From contig NZ_CP017476.1 of assembly GCF_001761385.1 (NCBI RefSeq), positions 1,911,501-1,975,500 of the forward strand: DNA of 64,000 nt, given 5' to 3'. This stretch comes from Hydrogenophaga crassostreae (lineage in GTDB: Bacteria; Pseudomonadota; Gammaproteobacteria; Burkholderiales; Burkholderiaceae_C). This document shows positions 17,368-26,084 of this stretch, one piece after another. Position numbers and translations under genes: made by a program. Position 1 is the first letter of the stretch, and each line of letters starts with the position of its first letter. The notes beneath the pieces are model-generated. The model was not told where the DNA came from, searched no databases, and was given only the letters and a program-made list of their open reading frames with translations.

Positions 17368-18297
17368 TCAGAGCAGCGCATTGACTTGTCCGGCAGTGGG
17401 CAAAGGCCCCACGGCACCGAAGCCTTGCACCGACAGGGCCGCCGCTTGATTGGCGTAGCGGGTGGCCGCAACCAGTTCGTCCCCCTGCGCCAGGCGGGCC
17501 AGCAAGTTGCCGCAAAAACAGTCACCGGCGCCGGTCGCATCGACAAGCTTGACCGGCAGACCTTCAACCTTTTGGCGTTGAACGCCGTCGCTGACCAGCG
17601 CACCGTGTTCGCCGAGTTTCAGCACCACCTGTTTGGCACCTTGCCGGTGGCCCCAGTCAACCACGGCATCGGGGGCCGTGATGCCGGTCAAGACGGCCAT
17701 GTCTTCCAGGCTGGGCAGGAACAGATCGCACAAGGCCACGGCCTGCGCGATGCCCGCCCGGGCTTGCTCAAGGCTCCAGAGCTTCAGTCGCAGGTTGGAG
17801 TCAAACGACACCAGGGTCTGTGCGGCGCGCGCTTCGCGCATGGCTTGCAACGAGGTTTCACAGGCCGAAGGGGAGATGGCCAGCGAGATACCGGAGACAT
17901 GCAGAATCTTTGCGCTGGCGATGGCCTTGGTCCAGCCCAGCGCGGTCAAATCGGCGGGTGCCATGAGGCTGGCGGCGGAGCCTGCGCGCATGTAGCTGAA
18001 GCCATGACCGGTTTTGCCATGGTGAACAAAGTAGATGCCGGTTGCGGCATTGGGGTCTCGTTCAATCGCCCGGCTGTCCACGCCTTCGGTCTCCCACAGC
18101 GCCATCAATGTGTCGCCAAAGTGGTCTGCGCCCAGGCGCGTCAGATAGGCCGCGCGAGCGCCCGCTCTGGCGGCTGCAATGGCCGCATTGCTGGTGTCAC
18201 CGCCAAAACCTTGAAGGTAGACGGGTTCGCCCGGACGGGTCTGGTTGAATTCCACCATGGGCTCGCCGAGGGCGATCAGATCGATAGGCTTTTGCAT
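17368..18297 (-). CDS. PfkB-family sugar kinase, probably 2-keto-3-deoxygluconate kinase
   Basis: 309 aa ribokinase-fold kinase. GGDTSNAAIAAARAG near residue 32 and the C-terminal DATGAGDCFCG signature with the catalytic Asp are clear. SYMRAGSAASLM resembles the YxRxxSAA segment of KDG kinases and argues for that specificity over fructokinase. It lies between the SDR and AGE genes with gaps of about 95 and 170 bp, so it may have its own ribosome entry or promoter. Confidence 0.82.
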   Translation of the reverse strand: MQKPIDLIALGEPMVEFNQTRPGEPVYLQGFGGDTSNAAIAAARAGARAAYLTRLGADHFGDTLMALWETEGVDSRAIERDPNAATGIYFVHHGKTGHGFSYMRAGSAASLMAPADLTALGWTKAIASAKILHVSGISLAISPSACETSLQAMREARAAQTLVSFDSNLRLKLWSLEQARAGIAQAVALCDLFLPSLEDMAVLTGITAPDAVVDWGHRQGAKQVVLKLGEHGALVSDGVQRQKVEGLPVKLVDATGAGDCFCGNLLARLAQGDELVAATRYANQAAALSVQGFGAVGPLPTAGQVNALL

Positions 18298-18391
18298 GCG
18301 GAAAGCTTAAAACGGAATGGATGTGCAACTGCGTGCACCGGGTATGAGTGCCCGCAGGTGGTTTGGGTCGACAGACGAGGCCCGTTGCCGG

Positions 18392-19153
18392 TCAAAACAT
18401 GGCCATGCCGCCATTGACTTCGATCACTTCGCCGGTGATGAACGACGAGGCTTCGGACGTCAGGTAGGCCACGGCGTTCGCCACATCCCCGGGCTGGCCT
18501 TCGCGGCGCAGCGGGGTCTTTTCCACGCCGGCCGCGCGGCCCTGTGGCGTGTTGAAGACCTCGTGAAAACGGGTGGCAATGAGACCCGGAGCGATGGCGT
18601 TGACCCGAATGCCCTGTGGACCCACCTCCTTGGCCAGTCCGCGGGTGTAGCTGAGCAAGGCGCCCTTGGCTGCGCCATAGTGGGTAGCACCCGGGCCACC
18701 GCCGTCGTGTCCGGCCAGAGAAGACATGATGACCACGCTGCCCGAGCCGCGCGGCACCATGTGTCGCAACGCTTCCCGGCAGGTGAGGAAGGCACTGGTG
18801 AGGTTCAGGTTTGTGGCCTTGTTCCAGAACGCCAGAGACATGTCCACACACTTCACGCGTTCCAGCAAGCCGCCCGCATTGGCCACCGCATGGTCAACCT
18901 GACCAAATTGGGCGACCGCTTGCGCGAAGGCCTTGGCCACTTCGGTTTCGTCGGTGACATCGGACTTGATTGCGAGCACGCGGTCGCCGAGTTCGCTCTC
19001 CAGGGCCCTGGCTTCGTCAGCGCTGGACCAGTAGGTGAAAGCAACGCGGTCGCCCCGCGCGACATGGGCCCGGACGATCGCAGCGCCAATGCCCGAGGCA
19101 CCCCCGGTGATAAAGGTGGTCGCGGCGGTTGATTGCGCATTGTTTGTGGTCAT
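18392..19153 (-). CDS. Short-chain dehydrogenase/reductase (SDR)
   Basis: 253 aa classical SDR. TGxxxGIG appears as GGASGIGAAI (about residues 16-25), the catalytic YxxxK as YGAAK and the cofactor loop as NAIAPG. The C-terminal ITGEVIEVNGGMAMF is standard. The ATG overlaps the lacI stop by four bases (ATGA), so it is translated from the same message as the regulator. It probably oxidises a sugar or sugar acid in the pathway fed by the TRAP transporter. Confidence 0.88.
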   Translation of the reverse strand: MTTNNAQSTAATTFITGGASGIGAAIVRAHVARGDRVAFTYWSSADEARALESELGDRVLAIKSDVTDETEVAKAFAQAVAQFGQVDHAVANAGGLLERVKCVDMSLAFWNKATNLNLTSAFLTCREALRHMVPRGSGSVVIMSSLAGHDGGGPGATHYGAAKGALLSYTRGLAKEVGPQGIRVNAIAPGLIATRFHEVFNTPQGRAAGVEKTPLRREGQPGDVANAVAYLTSEASSFITGEVIEVNGGMAMF

Positions 19154-20226
19154 GTTGCTGTGGTCCCGGATGGTGAGTGGGTTGAAAGAGACGAGGGGGG
19201 TGCCGTGGACTCGCGCTGAACGAGCTCGGGGGCGAACACGAGTTCGTGCGCCGATTCGCCGGGATCGTTCATGCGGGCCAGTACCCGCTCGAATGCGGCC
19301 AGCGCGATCTCGGGCATGGGTTGCCGCACCGAACTCAGCGCGGGGCTCAGGTAGCTGTCAAGGAACAGGTCGTCGATGCCCATGACGGAGACATCCTGTG
19401 GCACCCGTTTGTGGCACTGCCGCAGGCCAGAGAGCAGTCCCACCGCCACCATGTCGTTCATGGCGATGTAGCCAGTGGCCGTGGACTGGGCGGCTTGCAG
19501 CTCCATTGCCGAGTTGTGTCCAAGCGCCGCCATTTCCATTTCGATCTGGCCGTTCGGGACATCGCTCATGTGCACATGCAGCCGGGCACCAGCGGCCGAG
19601 CACGCTTTGCGCACGCCGTCCAGGCGGGCCACGCGGCTGAGCGCACGCAAGGGCGCTGTGACATAAACCAGATCACGATGGCCCAGCGTCAGCAGGTGTT
19701 CGGCCGCGAGTTCGCCGCATCGGTGGTTGTCGACACTGACGTAGTCCATGTTCCAGGTGGCTTCCTGGGCGGTGCGGTCAAAACTCACCACGGCCAGCCC
19801 ACGCTGGATGAGTGGTGCCAGATGCTCTTGGGCTTGCAGCGCAGATCCGATCACCATGCCGCGCACACCCTGGGCCATGAGGGCCTGCGCGTAAGCGAGT
19901 TCGCGATCGGCTTCGCGCTGGGTGTTGCACAGCATCACGCCGTAACCGCGTTCGTTGGCCACCGCCTCAATCTGGCGGGCAAGGGAGCCGAAAAATGGGT
20001 TGGCAATGGACGGCACCAACAGGCCGATCATGGCCAGGTGTCCGGTCTTCAGGTTGCGTGCTGATTGGTTGGGTCGAAACGCCAACTCGGCGATGGCGCG
20101 CTGAACCCGCTCCAGCGTTTCAGCACGCATGCGGGATTCGCGACCATTGAGCACATTGGACACCGTGCTGATCGACACGCGGGCATGCCGCGCGACATCT
20201 TCGATGGTGGGTGCCGATTTTTTCAT
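19150..20226 (-). CDS. LacI-family transcriptional regulator
   Basis: 358 aa. The N-terminal HTH and hinge helix TIEDVARHARVSISTVSNVLNG...RPNQSARNLKTG are textbook LacI/GalR, followed by a periplasmic-binding-like effector domain (about 65-340). It heads the minus-strand catabolic genes. A candidate operator sits 100 bp upstream and a near-identical one before the TRAP operon, so it likely represses both until the sugar ligand is present. Confidence 0.93.
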   Translation of the reverse strand: MKKSAPTIEDVARHARVSISTVSNVLNGRESRMRAETLERVQRAIAELAFRPNQSARNLKTGHLAMIGLLVPSIANPFFGSLARQIEAVANERGYGVMLCNTQREADRELAYAQALMAQGVRGMVIGSALQAQEHLAPLIQRGLAVVSFDRTAQEATWNMDYVSVDNHRCGELAAEHLLTLGHRDLVYVTAPLRALSRVARLDGVRKACSAAGARLHVHMSDVPNGQIEMEMAALGHNSAMELQAAQSTATGYIAMNDMVAVGLLSGLRQCHKRVPQDVSVMGIDDLFLDSYLSPALSSVRQPMPEIALAAFERVLARMNDPGESAHELVFAPELVQRESTAPPSSLSTHSPSGTTAT

Positions 20227-20325
20227 GAGGTTTGCAAGTTCGTCGCGCGTGGCAATCTTTGGAAGAGGTTCAGCGCAAGCGCATAGGCCCTGCTTTTTGC
20301 GCTGTTTGGCGATTGTTAAGGCGAA

Positions 20326-20339
20326 GTGTATCGTTATAC
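20326..20339. promoter_or_regulatory. Probable LacI-family operator upstream of lacI
   Basis: GTGTATCGTTATAC on the plus strand. Its reverse complement, GTATAACGATACAC, matches the site before the TRAP operon at 12 of 14 positions. It lies 100 bp upstream of the lacI start, compatible with autoregulation. Confidence 0.55.
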
Positions 20340-20614
20340 AAGATCGAAATACACGGTATTTTCCCTATCAATCAGCCCGGGCACCGATTGCCCGGACCGT
20401 TCAGCGGTCTTCGCATTCTGTCCCGCAGCCATGGCAGCCAGGTGAGCCAACCCTGCGTTGCCGACCCGCGCCGGAACGTGAGCCTCCATCGGTATGCCGG
20501 CACCCGCAACCGGGCTGTTGGGCAAGCCGCGCCTGTGCCAGACCGGTCAAGCAGCAGTCGCCAACGCCCAAAAAAACCAGGGCGATCAGGGGTGGGCTGG
20601 CGTCCCGGTCCCGC

Positions 20615-20645
20615 AAAAAAAAACGGCGGCACAAGGGCCGCCGTT
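20615..20645 (-). terminator. Terminator of the tctCBA operon
   Basis: On the minus strand AACGGCGGC-loop-GCCGCCGTT is followed by nine T residues. It lies 23 bp downstream of the tctA stop. Confidence 0.88.
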
Positions 20646-20667
20646 GGGAGCATGCCTCTTGGGGAGG

Positions 20668-22209
20668 TCAGTCCGAAGTGCCGTCGTTGTGGCTTTCTGC
20701 AACGGCGCGTTTGGGTGTCACGAACTTGGCGATGAAGATGGGCAGCACAAAACCTGCCACAGCCATGCCAAGGAAGGTCACGGCCAGCGGCGAGCCGTAC
20801 AAAATCGACAGATCGCCATCCGAGATGGTCAGCGCGCGGCGCAGGTTCTTCTCCATCAGTTCGCCCAGCAAGATGCCCAGAATCACCGGCACCATCGGGA
20901 TGTTGAGCTTGCGCATCAGCCAGCCGAACACGCCGAAACCTATCATCAGCATCAGGTCAAACGTGGAGTTGGTCAGCGCGTAGATACCGATGAAGGAGAT
21001 CATTGCCACCGCAGGCATCAGGTAGTACGACGGGATGCGCAGCACCCGGGCAAACACACCCACCATCGGCACGTTCAACAGCAGCAGCATCACGTTGGCG
21101 ATGAACAGCGCCGCGATCAGGCCCCAGACGACATCCGGATTGTTGGTGAACAGCAGGGGGCCCGGCGTGATGTTGAGCGACAGCAGCATGGCCAGCAGCA
21201 CGGCGGTGGTGCCCGAGCCGGGCACGCCCAGCGCCAGCATGGGGATGAGCGCCCCGCCGGCAGCGGCGTTGTTGCCCGCCTCGGGCGCGGCCACACCGCG
21301 TGGATCGCCCTTGCCAAAGAAGCCCTTCTTGCCGACCACCTTCTTTTCCACCGTGTAGGCCAGGAAGGAGCCCAGCGAAGCGCCTGCGCCAGGCAGCACA
21401 CCGGCGATGAAGCCCAGGATGGTGCCGCGGGTCATGGAGCCGCTGGTCTGCTTGATCATGGACCACGGTGGAATGGCGCGACCAATGGAGGTCACTGGCT
21501 GGGTCGAGGTGCTGTTGGCGTTGCCGCGCTCTTCAATGAACACCAGGACCTCCGACAGCGCAAACATGCCGACGATGGCGATCAGGAAATCGATGCCGTC
21601 GTAGAAGTGCACATTGCCAAACGAGAAGCGCGGCACGCCGGTCTGCCCGTCCACGCCCACGAAGGCCAGCGCCAGGCCGATGGCGGCGGCGAAGGCGGCC
21701 TTTGCCTGGTTGGCACTGGTCACGCCGCCCAGCGTGGCGAAGGCCAGGGTGAACATGGCGAAGTACTCGGCCGGGCCAAACAGCAAGGCCAGATCCACCA
21801 GCTGTGGGGCGAGGAACACCAGGCCCCAGGTGGCGAAGAAGGCGCCGACGAACGAGGAGATGCCTGAAATCGCCAATGCTTCGCCCGCTTGGCCCGCCCG
21901 GGCCATGGGGTAGCCATCGAGCGTGGTCATGAGCGCGGGTTCATCGCCCGGGATGTTGAGCAGAATCGATGAAATGCGGCCGCCGTACATGGCGCCGTAG
22001 TAGACGCTGGTGAGCAGGATGAGCGCTGGCGTGGCCGGCAATCCCAGGCTGAAGACGACCGGAATCAGAATGGCCACGCCGTTGGATGGGCCGAGGCCGG
22101 GCAGGGCGCCGATCAGGGTGCCCAGCAGGCAGCCGATCAGGGCCAGCATCAGGTTTTGCCAGGTGAGGGCAATGGCAAAGCCATTGGCCAGTGCGTTTAA
22201 GGAGTCCAT
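20668..22209 (-). CDS. tctA: Tripartite tricarboxylate transporter large permease TctA
   Basis: 513 aa with about 12 hydrophobic segments. The TctA signature GALPGLGPSNGVAILIPV near the N-terminus and the internal GVLPGAGASLGSFLAY repeat define the family. The ATG at 22209 has AAGGAC upstream; the longer frame to 22299 overlaps tctB and is rejected. Acts with TctB in the inner membrane and TctC in the periplasm to import citrate or another carboxylate. Confidence 0.95.
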   Translation of the reverse strand: MDSLNALANGFAIALTWQNLMLALIGCLLGTLIGALPGLGPSNGVAILIPVVFSLGLPATPALILLTSVYYGAMYGGRISSILLNIPGDEPALMTTLDGYPMARAGQAGEALAISGISSFVGAFFATWGLVFLAPQLVDLALLFGPAEYFAMFTLAFATLGGVTSANQAKAAFAAAIGLALAFVGVDGQTGVPRFSFGNVHFYDGIDFLIAIVGMFALSEVLVFIEERGNANSTSTQPVTSIGRAIPPWSMIKQTSGSMTRGTILGFIAGVLPGAGASLGSFLAYTVEKKVVGKKGFFGKGDPRGVAAPEAGNNAAAGGALIPMLALGVPGSGTTAVLLAMLLSLNITPGPLLFTNNPDVVWGLIAALFIANVMLLLLNVPMVGVFARVLRIPSYYLMPAVAMISFIGIYALTNSTFDLMLMIGFGVFGWLMRKLNIPMVPVILGILLGELMEKNLRRALTISDGDLSILYGSPLAVTFLGMAVAGFVLPIFIAKFVTPKRAVAESHNDGTSD

Positions 22210-22231
22210 GGGTGTGATGTCCTTGTGGGGG

Positions 22232-22663
22232 TCAGAAACCCCAGGGGCCTTTGGCCAGGTTGAGACCCAGAACGTGCTGGAAGAGGGCGTAAATGCCAAC
22301 GGAAATCACGACGCCGCCGATCAGCGACTGGCGGGTGGTGCCGCCCAGGCGCCAGACCAGAAAGGCCGAGGCGACAGCGGTGCTGAGCACGAAGCCGGCG
22401 ATCGGCAATGTTTGGGCATAGGCGATGAACACGCCCACAGTGGCCACCAGTTCGGCGAGCTTCACCGCGCCCGGCCAATGGGGCTCCGCGTCGGGTTTGA
22501 AGATCATGACCAGGCCGGAGATGCCCATCACGCCTGCGATCACCAGCGGAAAGGCCTTGGGGCCCAGCGGATCCTGAATAAAGCTTTCTTCGATGAGGCC
22601 AGTGGCCCACACCATCAGCAGCGACAACACAATCGTCGCGGCGCCAAAAATTCGGTCACTCAT
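22232..22663 (-). CDS. tctB: Tripartite tricarboxylate transporter small permease TctB
   Basis: 143 aa with four hydrophobic segments. FIQDPLGPKAFPLVIAGVMG matches the TctB signature. The start is the ATG at 22663 (MSDRIFGAA). It lies between tctC and tctA, with a hairpin separating it from tctC. Confidence 0.92.
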   Translation of the reverse strand: MSDRIFGAATIVLSLLMVWATGLIEESFIQDPLGPKAFPLVIAGVMGISGLVMIFKPDAEPHWPGAVKLAELVATVGVFIAYAQTLPIAGFVLSTAVASAFLVWRLGGTTRQSLIGGVVISVGIYALFQHVLGLNLAKGPWGF

Positions 22664-22705
22664 GGCAGTTCGCCTTGTAAGGATGGAAGGTGACAGGGAT
22701 GCGCG

Positions 22706-22744
22706 AAAAAAAAAGGGTCCATGCGCAATTGGCACAGACCCTTT
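22706..22744 (-). terminator. Hairpin with T-tract after tctC
   Basis: Minus-strand stem AAAGGGTC / GACCCTTT with nine T residues at its 3' side, 12 bp after the tctC stop and upstream of tctB. Probably a partial terminator that leaves more receptor mRNA than permease mRNA. Confidence 0.7.
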
Positions 22745-22755
22745 GGTTTCATGGC

Positions 22756-23751
22756 TTACTTCTTGACGATGCCGATTTCCAGCGACAGCTCGTGGATCTC
22801 ATCCACGGACTCTTTCACGAACTTCTGGAAGGCTGGACCGCGCAGGTTCAGCGGCGCCATGCCGTTGCTGGCCATGATGGCTTTCCACTCTTTCGAGTCG
22901 TAGGTGGCGCCCAGGCTCTTGACCCAGTAGTTGTAGGCGTCGTCGCTCATCTTGCCGGGTGCATAGAAACCGCGCCAGTTGGCGCCAACCACATCAAGAC
23001 CTTGCTCCTTGGCTGTGGGGTATTTGGCGAAATCGCCTTCCAGACGCTCGGGCGCCATCACGGCCAACACCTTGATCTTGCCGGCGTCCACAAAGCCTTT
23101 GACTTCGGAGATGTCGCCGGTGAAGGCCTGTACTTTGCCTGCCAGCAACTGCGTCACGGCTTCGCCGCCGCCGTCAAACGCCACGTATTTCACCGATCGC
23201 ACGTTGGTGATACCGGCTTTGCGCGCAGCGATCAACACCTTGAGGTGGTCCCAGCCGCCCACGGCAGAACCACCCGCAAAGGCCACTGAAGACGCATCGG
23301 CCTTTACCTTGGCGAGCAACTCAGGCAGGGTTTTGAGCGGGGAGTCGGCTGCGACGGCGATCATGCCGTAGTCAGCGCCCACGGCTGCGATCCAGCGCAC
23401 CTGGTCCATGGTGTTGCCAGGGTAAGCGCCCTGAGCCAGACGGGTGGAGGTGGCAGAAGAAGCGGCCACGATCAGGTTGTTTTCGTCGTTGCGCTTGTTC
23501 ACCACTTCGGCAAATGCCACGCCGCCGCCGCCGCCGGCCTTGTTGGTCACCTGCATGGTGCCCGGCAGGAGCTTGAGGTCTTGCATGGTTTTGCCCACCA
23601 TGCGGCAGGTCATGTCCCAGCCGCCGCCGGCGCCTGCCGGTGCGATGCACTCGGTGCCGCTGGGTTCAAAGGCGCTGGCTGGCATGGATGCGGCGGCCAG
23701 AGCGATACCCAGTGGGGCAGCCCAGCGGGCGATGGATGTGGTTGGGGTCAT
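22756..23751 (-). CDS. tctC: Tripartite tricarboxylate transporter receptor TctC (Bug family)
   Basis: 331 aa periplasmic receptor. The start is the ATG at 23751 with GGAG six bases upstream; a TTG at 23763 is less likely. Signal peptide ends at about residue 27 (PASA). The Bug-fold loop APAGAGGGWDMTCR is present, as is the later AVGGWDHLKV segment that normally contacts the carboxylate ligand. First gene of the operon and divergent from tctDE, the usual arrangement for citrate-type uptake. Confidence 0.93.
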   Translation of the reverse strand: MTPTTSIARWAAPLGIALAAASMPASAFEPSGTECIAPAGAGGGWDMTCRMVGKTMQDLKLLPGTMQVTNKAGGGGGVAFAEVVNKRNDENNLIVAASSATSTRLAQGAYPGNTMDQVRWIAAVGADYGMIAVAADSPLKTLPELLAKVKADASSVAFAGGSAVGGWDHLKVLIAARKAGITNVRSVKYVAFDGGGEAVTQLLAGKVQAFTGDISEVKGFVDAGKIKVLAVMAPERLEGDFAKYPTAKEQGLDVVGANWRGFYAPGKMSDDAYNYWVKSLGATYDSKEWKAIMASNGMAPLNLRGPAFQKFVKESVDEIHELSLEIGIVKK

Positions 23752-23940
23752 GAGAGTCTCCAATGCAATGAATCCGTCTGGCGACGGAAAGGTACTTCAG
23801 GGCCCGGGAATTGACAGCAAAATGCCAGTTCCCGGCTTTGTAATGGCATGTCGCCATGCACAGGGCTATGTTCGACAGCCAAACTGTCAACCACCTGTCC
23901 TTACTTTGGGGTTTTCCCTAGCTACCTGGCACGCTGACCG

Positions 23941-24636
23941 ATGAAGTTGCTGTTGATCGAAGACGATCCATCCTTGCAGGCCACACTGGTGCGCACCCTG
24001 GGCCGGCGAGGCTGGGAGGTGGCGACCTGTGCGGACGGCGCCTTGGCGCTGCAGCAATGGGAGGCGGTACAACCCGACGTGGTGGCGCTGGATTTGACAT
24101 TGCCCCACGTGGATGGCCTGCAACTGCTGACCACCGCCCGCCAGCGCGGCTGGTCCACACCCGTGTTGATCTTGACAGCACGGGGGACCGTGGGCGACCG
24201 CGTGATCGGGCTCAACACAGGGGCCGACGACTACCTGGCCAAACCCTTTGATCTGGACGAGCTGGAAGCGCGCCTGAAGGCCTTGAGCCGCAGGCGGTTG
24301 CCGGTTGGTGCGGCGCTGGCCAGTGACAGCTCGCTTTCCCATGTCTCCGCATTGGGTTCGCTGCGGCTCGATGCTGAAAGCGGTGCCGCCTACCAGGGCG
24401 ATCAGGTTCTGGATTTGCCGCCACGCGAATTGGCGCTGTTGCAGGCGCTGCTTTCCAGGCCAGGCCGGGCCATTGCCAAGGAAAAGCTGTTTGACTGGGT
24501 GTTTCCCGGTGCACTGGATGTGCAGTACGAAGCGATCGAAGTGGTGGCCTATCGGCTGCGCAAACGGTTGACGGGGACCGGCGTGAAACTGGTGACCTTG
24601 CGCGGGCTTGGCTACCTGCTCAAGGCCGACGAATGA
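23941..24636 (+). CDS. tctD: Two-component response regulator TctD (OmpR/PhoB type)
   Basis: 231 aa. The receiver domain (about 1-115) has the acidic pair EDD (7-9), the phosphorylated Asp in ALDLTLP (about residue 51), T at LTARG and K at AKPFD. A winged-helix effector domain follows (about 135-228). It is divergent from tctC and overlaps tctE by ATGA, so the locus is a self-contained sensor/transport unit. Confidence 0.93.
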   Translation: MKLLLIEDDPSLQATLVRTLGRRGWEVATCADGALALQQWEAVQPDVVALDLTLPHVDGLQLLTTARQRGWSTPVLILTARGTVGDRVIGLNTGADDYLAKPFDLDELEARLKALSRRRLPVGAALASDSSLSHVSALGSLRLDAESGAAYQGDQVLDLPPRELALLQALLSRPGRAIAKEKLFDWVFPGALDVQYEAIEVVAYRLRKRLTGTGVKLVTLRGLGYLLKADE

Positions 24637-26084
24637 GTGAGGTGCAGGGGCGCCCGATGTCGTTGCGGCGCACGCTGCTGCTGGGCATTTTGCTGCCGGT
24701 CTTGGGCCTCGTGGCATTGAACACCTTGAGCCTTTACCGGGAGGCGCTGGACACCGCCACCACCGCGTACGATCGCACGCTCCTGGCCTCCGCCAAAACC
24801 ATCAGCGAGCAGCTCGATGTGAGCGGATTCGACGAACAAGCGGTGTTCACCGCCCGCGTGCCTTATGCGGCGCTGGAAGCTTTTGAGGCCGACAACCAGA
24901 GTCGGCTGTTCTACAAGGTCTCGACCCTGGATGGCGAACTGGTGTCGGGCTACGAAGACCTCCCCCAGTGGACCGGCAAAGTGCCATTGCGACCGGCCTA
25001 CGCGGCGCTGGTGGATTTTTACGACGACCGCTACCGAGACAGCCCGGTGCGGGTGGCGGCGCTGGTGCAACCGGTGGCGAGTGCGCGCGGGCGCGGTATC
25101 GCGGTGGTGCAGGTGGCTGAAACGCTGGAGCTGCGCGAGGCCCTGGCGCGCGACATGTTGATCGGGACCCTGTGGCGCCAGGGCCTGTTGCTGTTGGTGA
25201 TCGCCTTGGTGGTGGTCTGGGTCGTGCAGCGGGCGACCAAGCCTGTGCGTACCTTGTCGGAGCAATTGCAGCGCCGTGTTGAAAACGACTTCACGCCGTT
25301 GCCATCTGAAGGTTTGCCGCGCGAGCTCTGGCCGCTGGTCAAAGCCACCAACCAGCTCATGGGTCGACTGACCCAATTGCTGGATCACCAACGCCGCTTC
25401 GTGCGCGACACCTCGCATCAGTTGCGCACGCCGCTGGCCGTGCTCAAGGCGCAGGTGCAGTCGGCCAAACGCGGTGATCAGCCGCCCGATACCGCTTTTG
25501 GTGAGATCGAGCAAACGGTGGACCGGGCTACCCACATGGCCAACCAGATGCTGGCTCTGGCCAAAGTGGAGCAGCTGCGCGAGCAGGCACTGGCCCTGCC
25601 CAGCCGGCTGGATGAAAGCGTGCGCAATGTGGCGCTGGATCTTGCGCCGCTGGTGGCCGACAAAGACATTGATTTTGATCTCAAGACCCAGCCGGTGACG
25701 GTACAGGCGCACGGGTGGATGCTCAACGAACTGTTTCGCAACCTGCTGCACAACGCTGTAAAACACACCCAGGCGCACGGCCAGTTGCGGGTAGAAGTGG
25801 CGCCCTCGCCAGGCGAGCAGGCTTTGCTGCGGGTGCGCAACGAGGGGGCCAGCCTGTCACCCAGCCAGATAGAGCGTTTGTTTCAGCCTTTTGCCGCCAC
25901 GGGGGGGCAGCAGGGTGCCGGGTTGGGACTGGCGATTTGCCACAGCATTGTGGAGGCGCTGGATGGGCGCATTGAGCTCGTCAATGTGCCAGCCCACAGG
26001 GGCCAACCTGCGGGGGTGGAGGCGAGGGTGTGGCTGCCGTTGCGACAGGGGTCGGTGGACCCCGTCAGGTCAGACCGGCCTTGA
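24633..26084 (+). CDS. tctE: Two-component sensor histidine kinase TctE
   Basis: 483 aa inner-membrane kinase. TM1 is at about 16-36, an extracytoplasmic sensor domain of about 140 residues follows, and TM2 is at about 185-203. HAMP-like linker, HisKA with the phosphorylated His in DTSHQLRTPL, and HATPase motifs NLLHNAVKHT (N box) and GAGLGLAI (G box) are all present. Its 3' end overlaps the end of the convergent Bug receptor gene by 20 bp. Confidence 0.93.
   Translation: MSEVQGRPMSLRRTLLLGILLPVLGLVALNTLSLYREALDTATTAYDRTLLASAKTISEQLDVSGFDEQAVFTARVPYAALEAFEADNQSRLFYKVSTLDGELVSGYEDLPQWTGKVPLRPAYAALVDFYDDRYRDSPVRVAALVQPVASARGRGIAVVQVAETLELREALARDMLIGTLWRQGLLLLVIALVVVWVVQRATKPVRTLSEQLQRRVENDFTPLPSEGLPRELWPLVKATNQLMGRLTQLLDHQRRFVRDTSHQLRTPLAVLKAQVQSAKRGDQPPDTAFGEIEQTVDRATHMANQMLALAKVEQLREQALALPSRLDESVRNVALDLAPLVADKDIDFDLKTQPVTVQAHGWMLNELFRNLLHNAVKHTQAHGQLRVEVAPSPGEQALLRVRNEGASLSPSQIERLFQPFAATGGQQGAGLGLAICHSIVEALDGRIELVNVPAHRGQPAGVEARVWLPLRQGSVDPVRSDRP

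Larger units (their letters stand above)
20227..20667. other. Intergenic region between lacI and tctA
   Basis: 441 bp. The lacI-proximal part holds the likely lacI promoter and operator (20326-20339). The tct-proximal end holds the tct terminator (20615-20645). Between about 20345 and 20610 I see only short overlapping open frames without ribosome-binding sites or recognisable protein features, so I call no gene there. Confidence 0.6.

Noticed and set aside
20345..20610. Gene in the lacI-tctA gap
   Set aside because: Short overlapping frames on both strands, no ribosome-binding site, Gly/Arg/Pro-rich translations.
20494..21867. 457-residue plus-strand frame across the tct terminator and tctA
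   Set aside because: Gln/His/Arg-rich shadow of the TctA permease; crosses a strong terminator.
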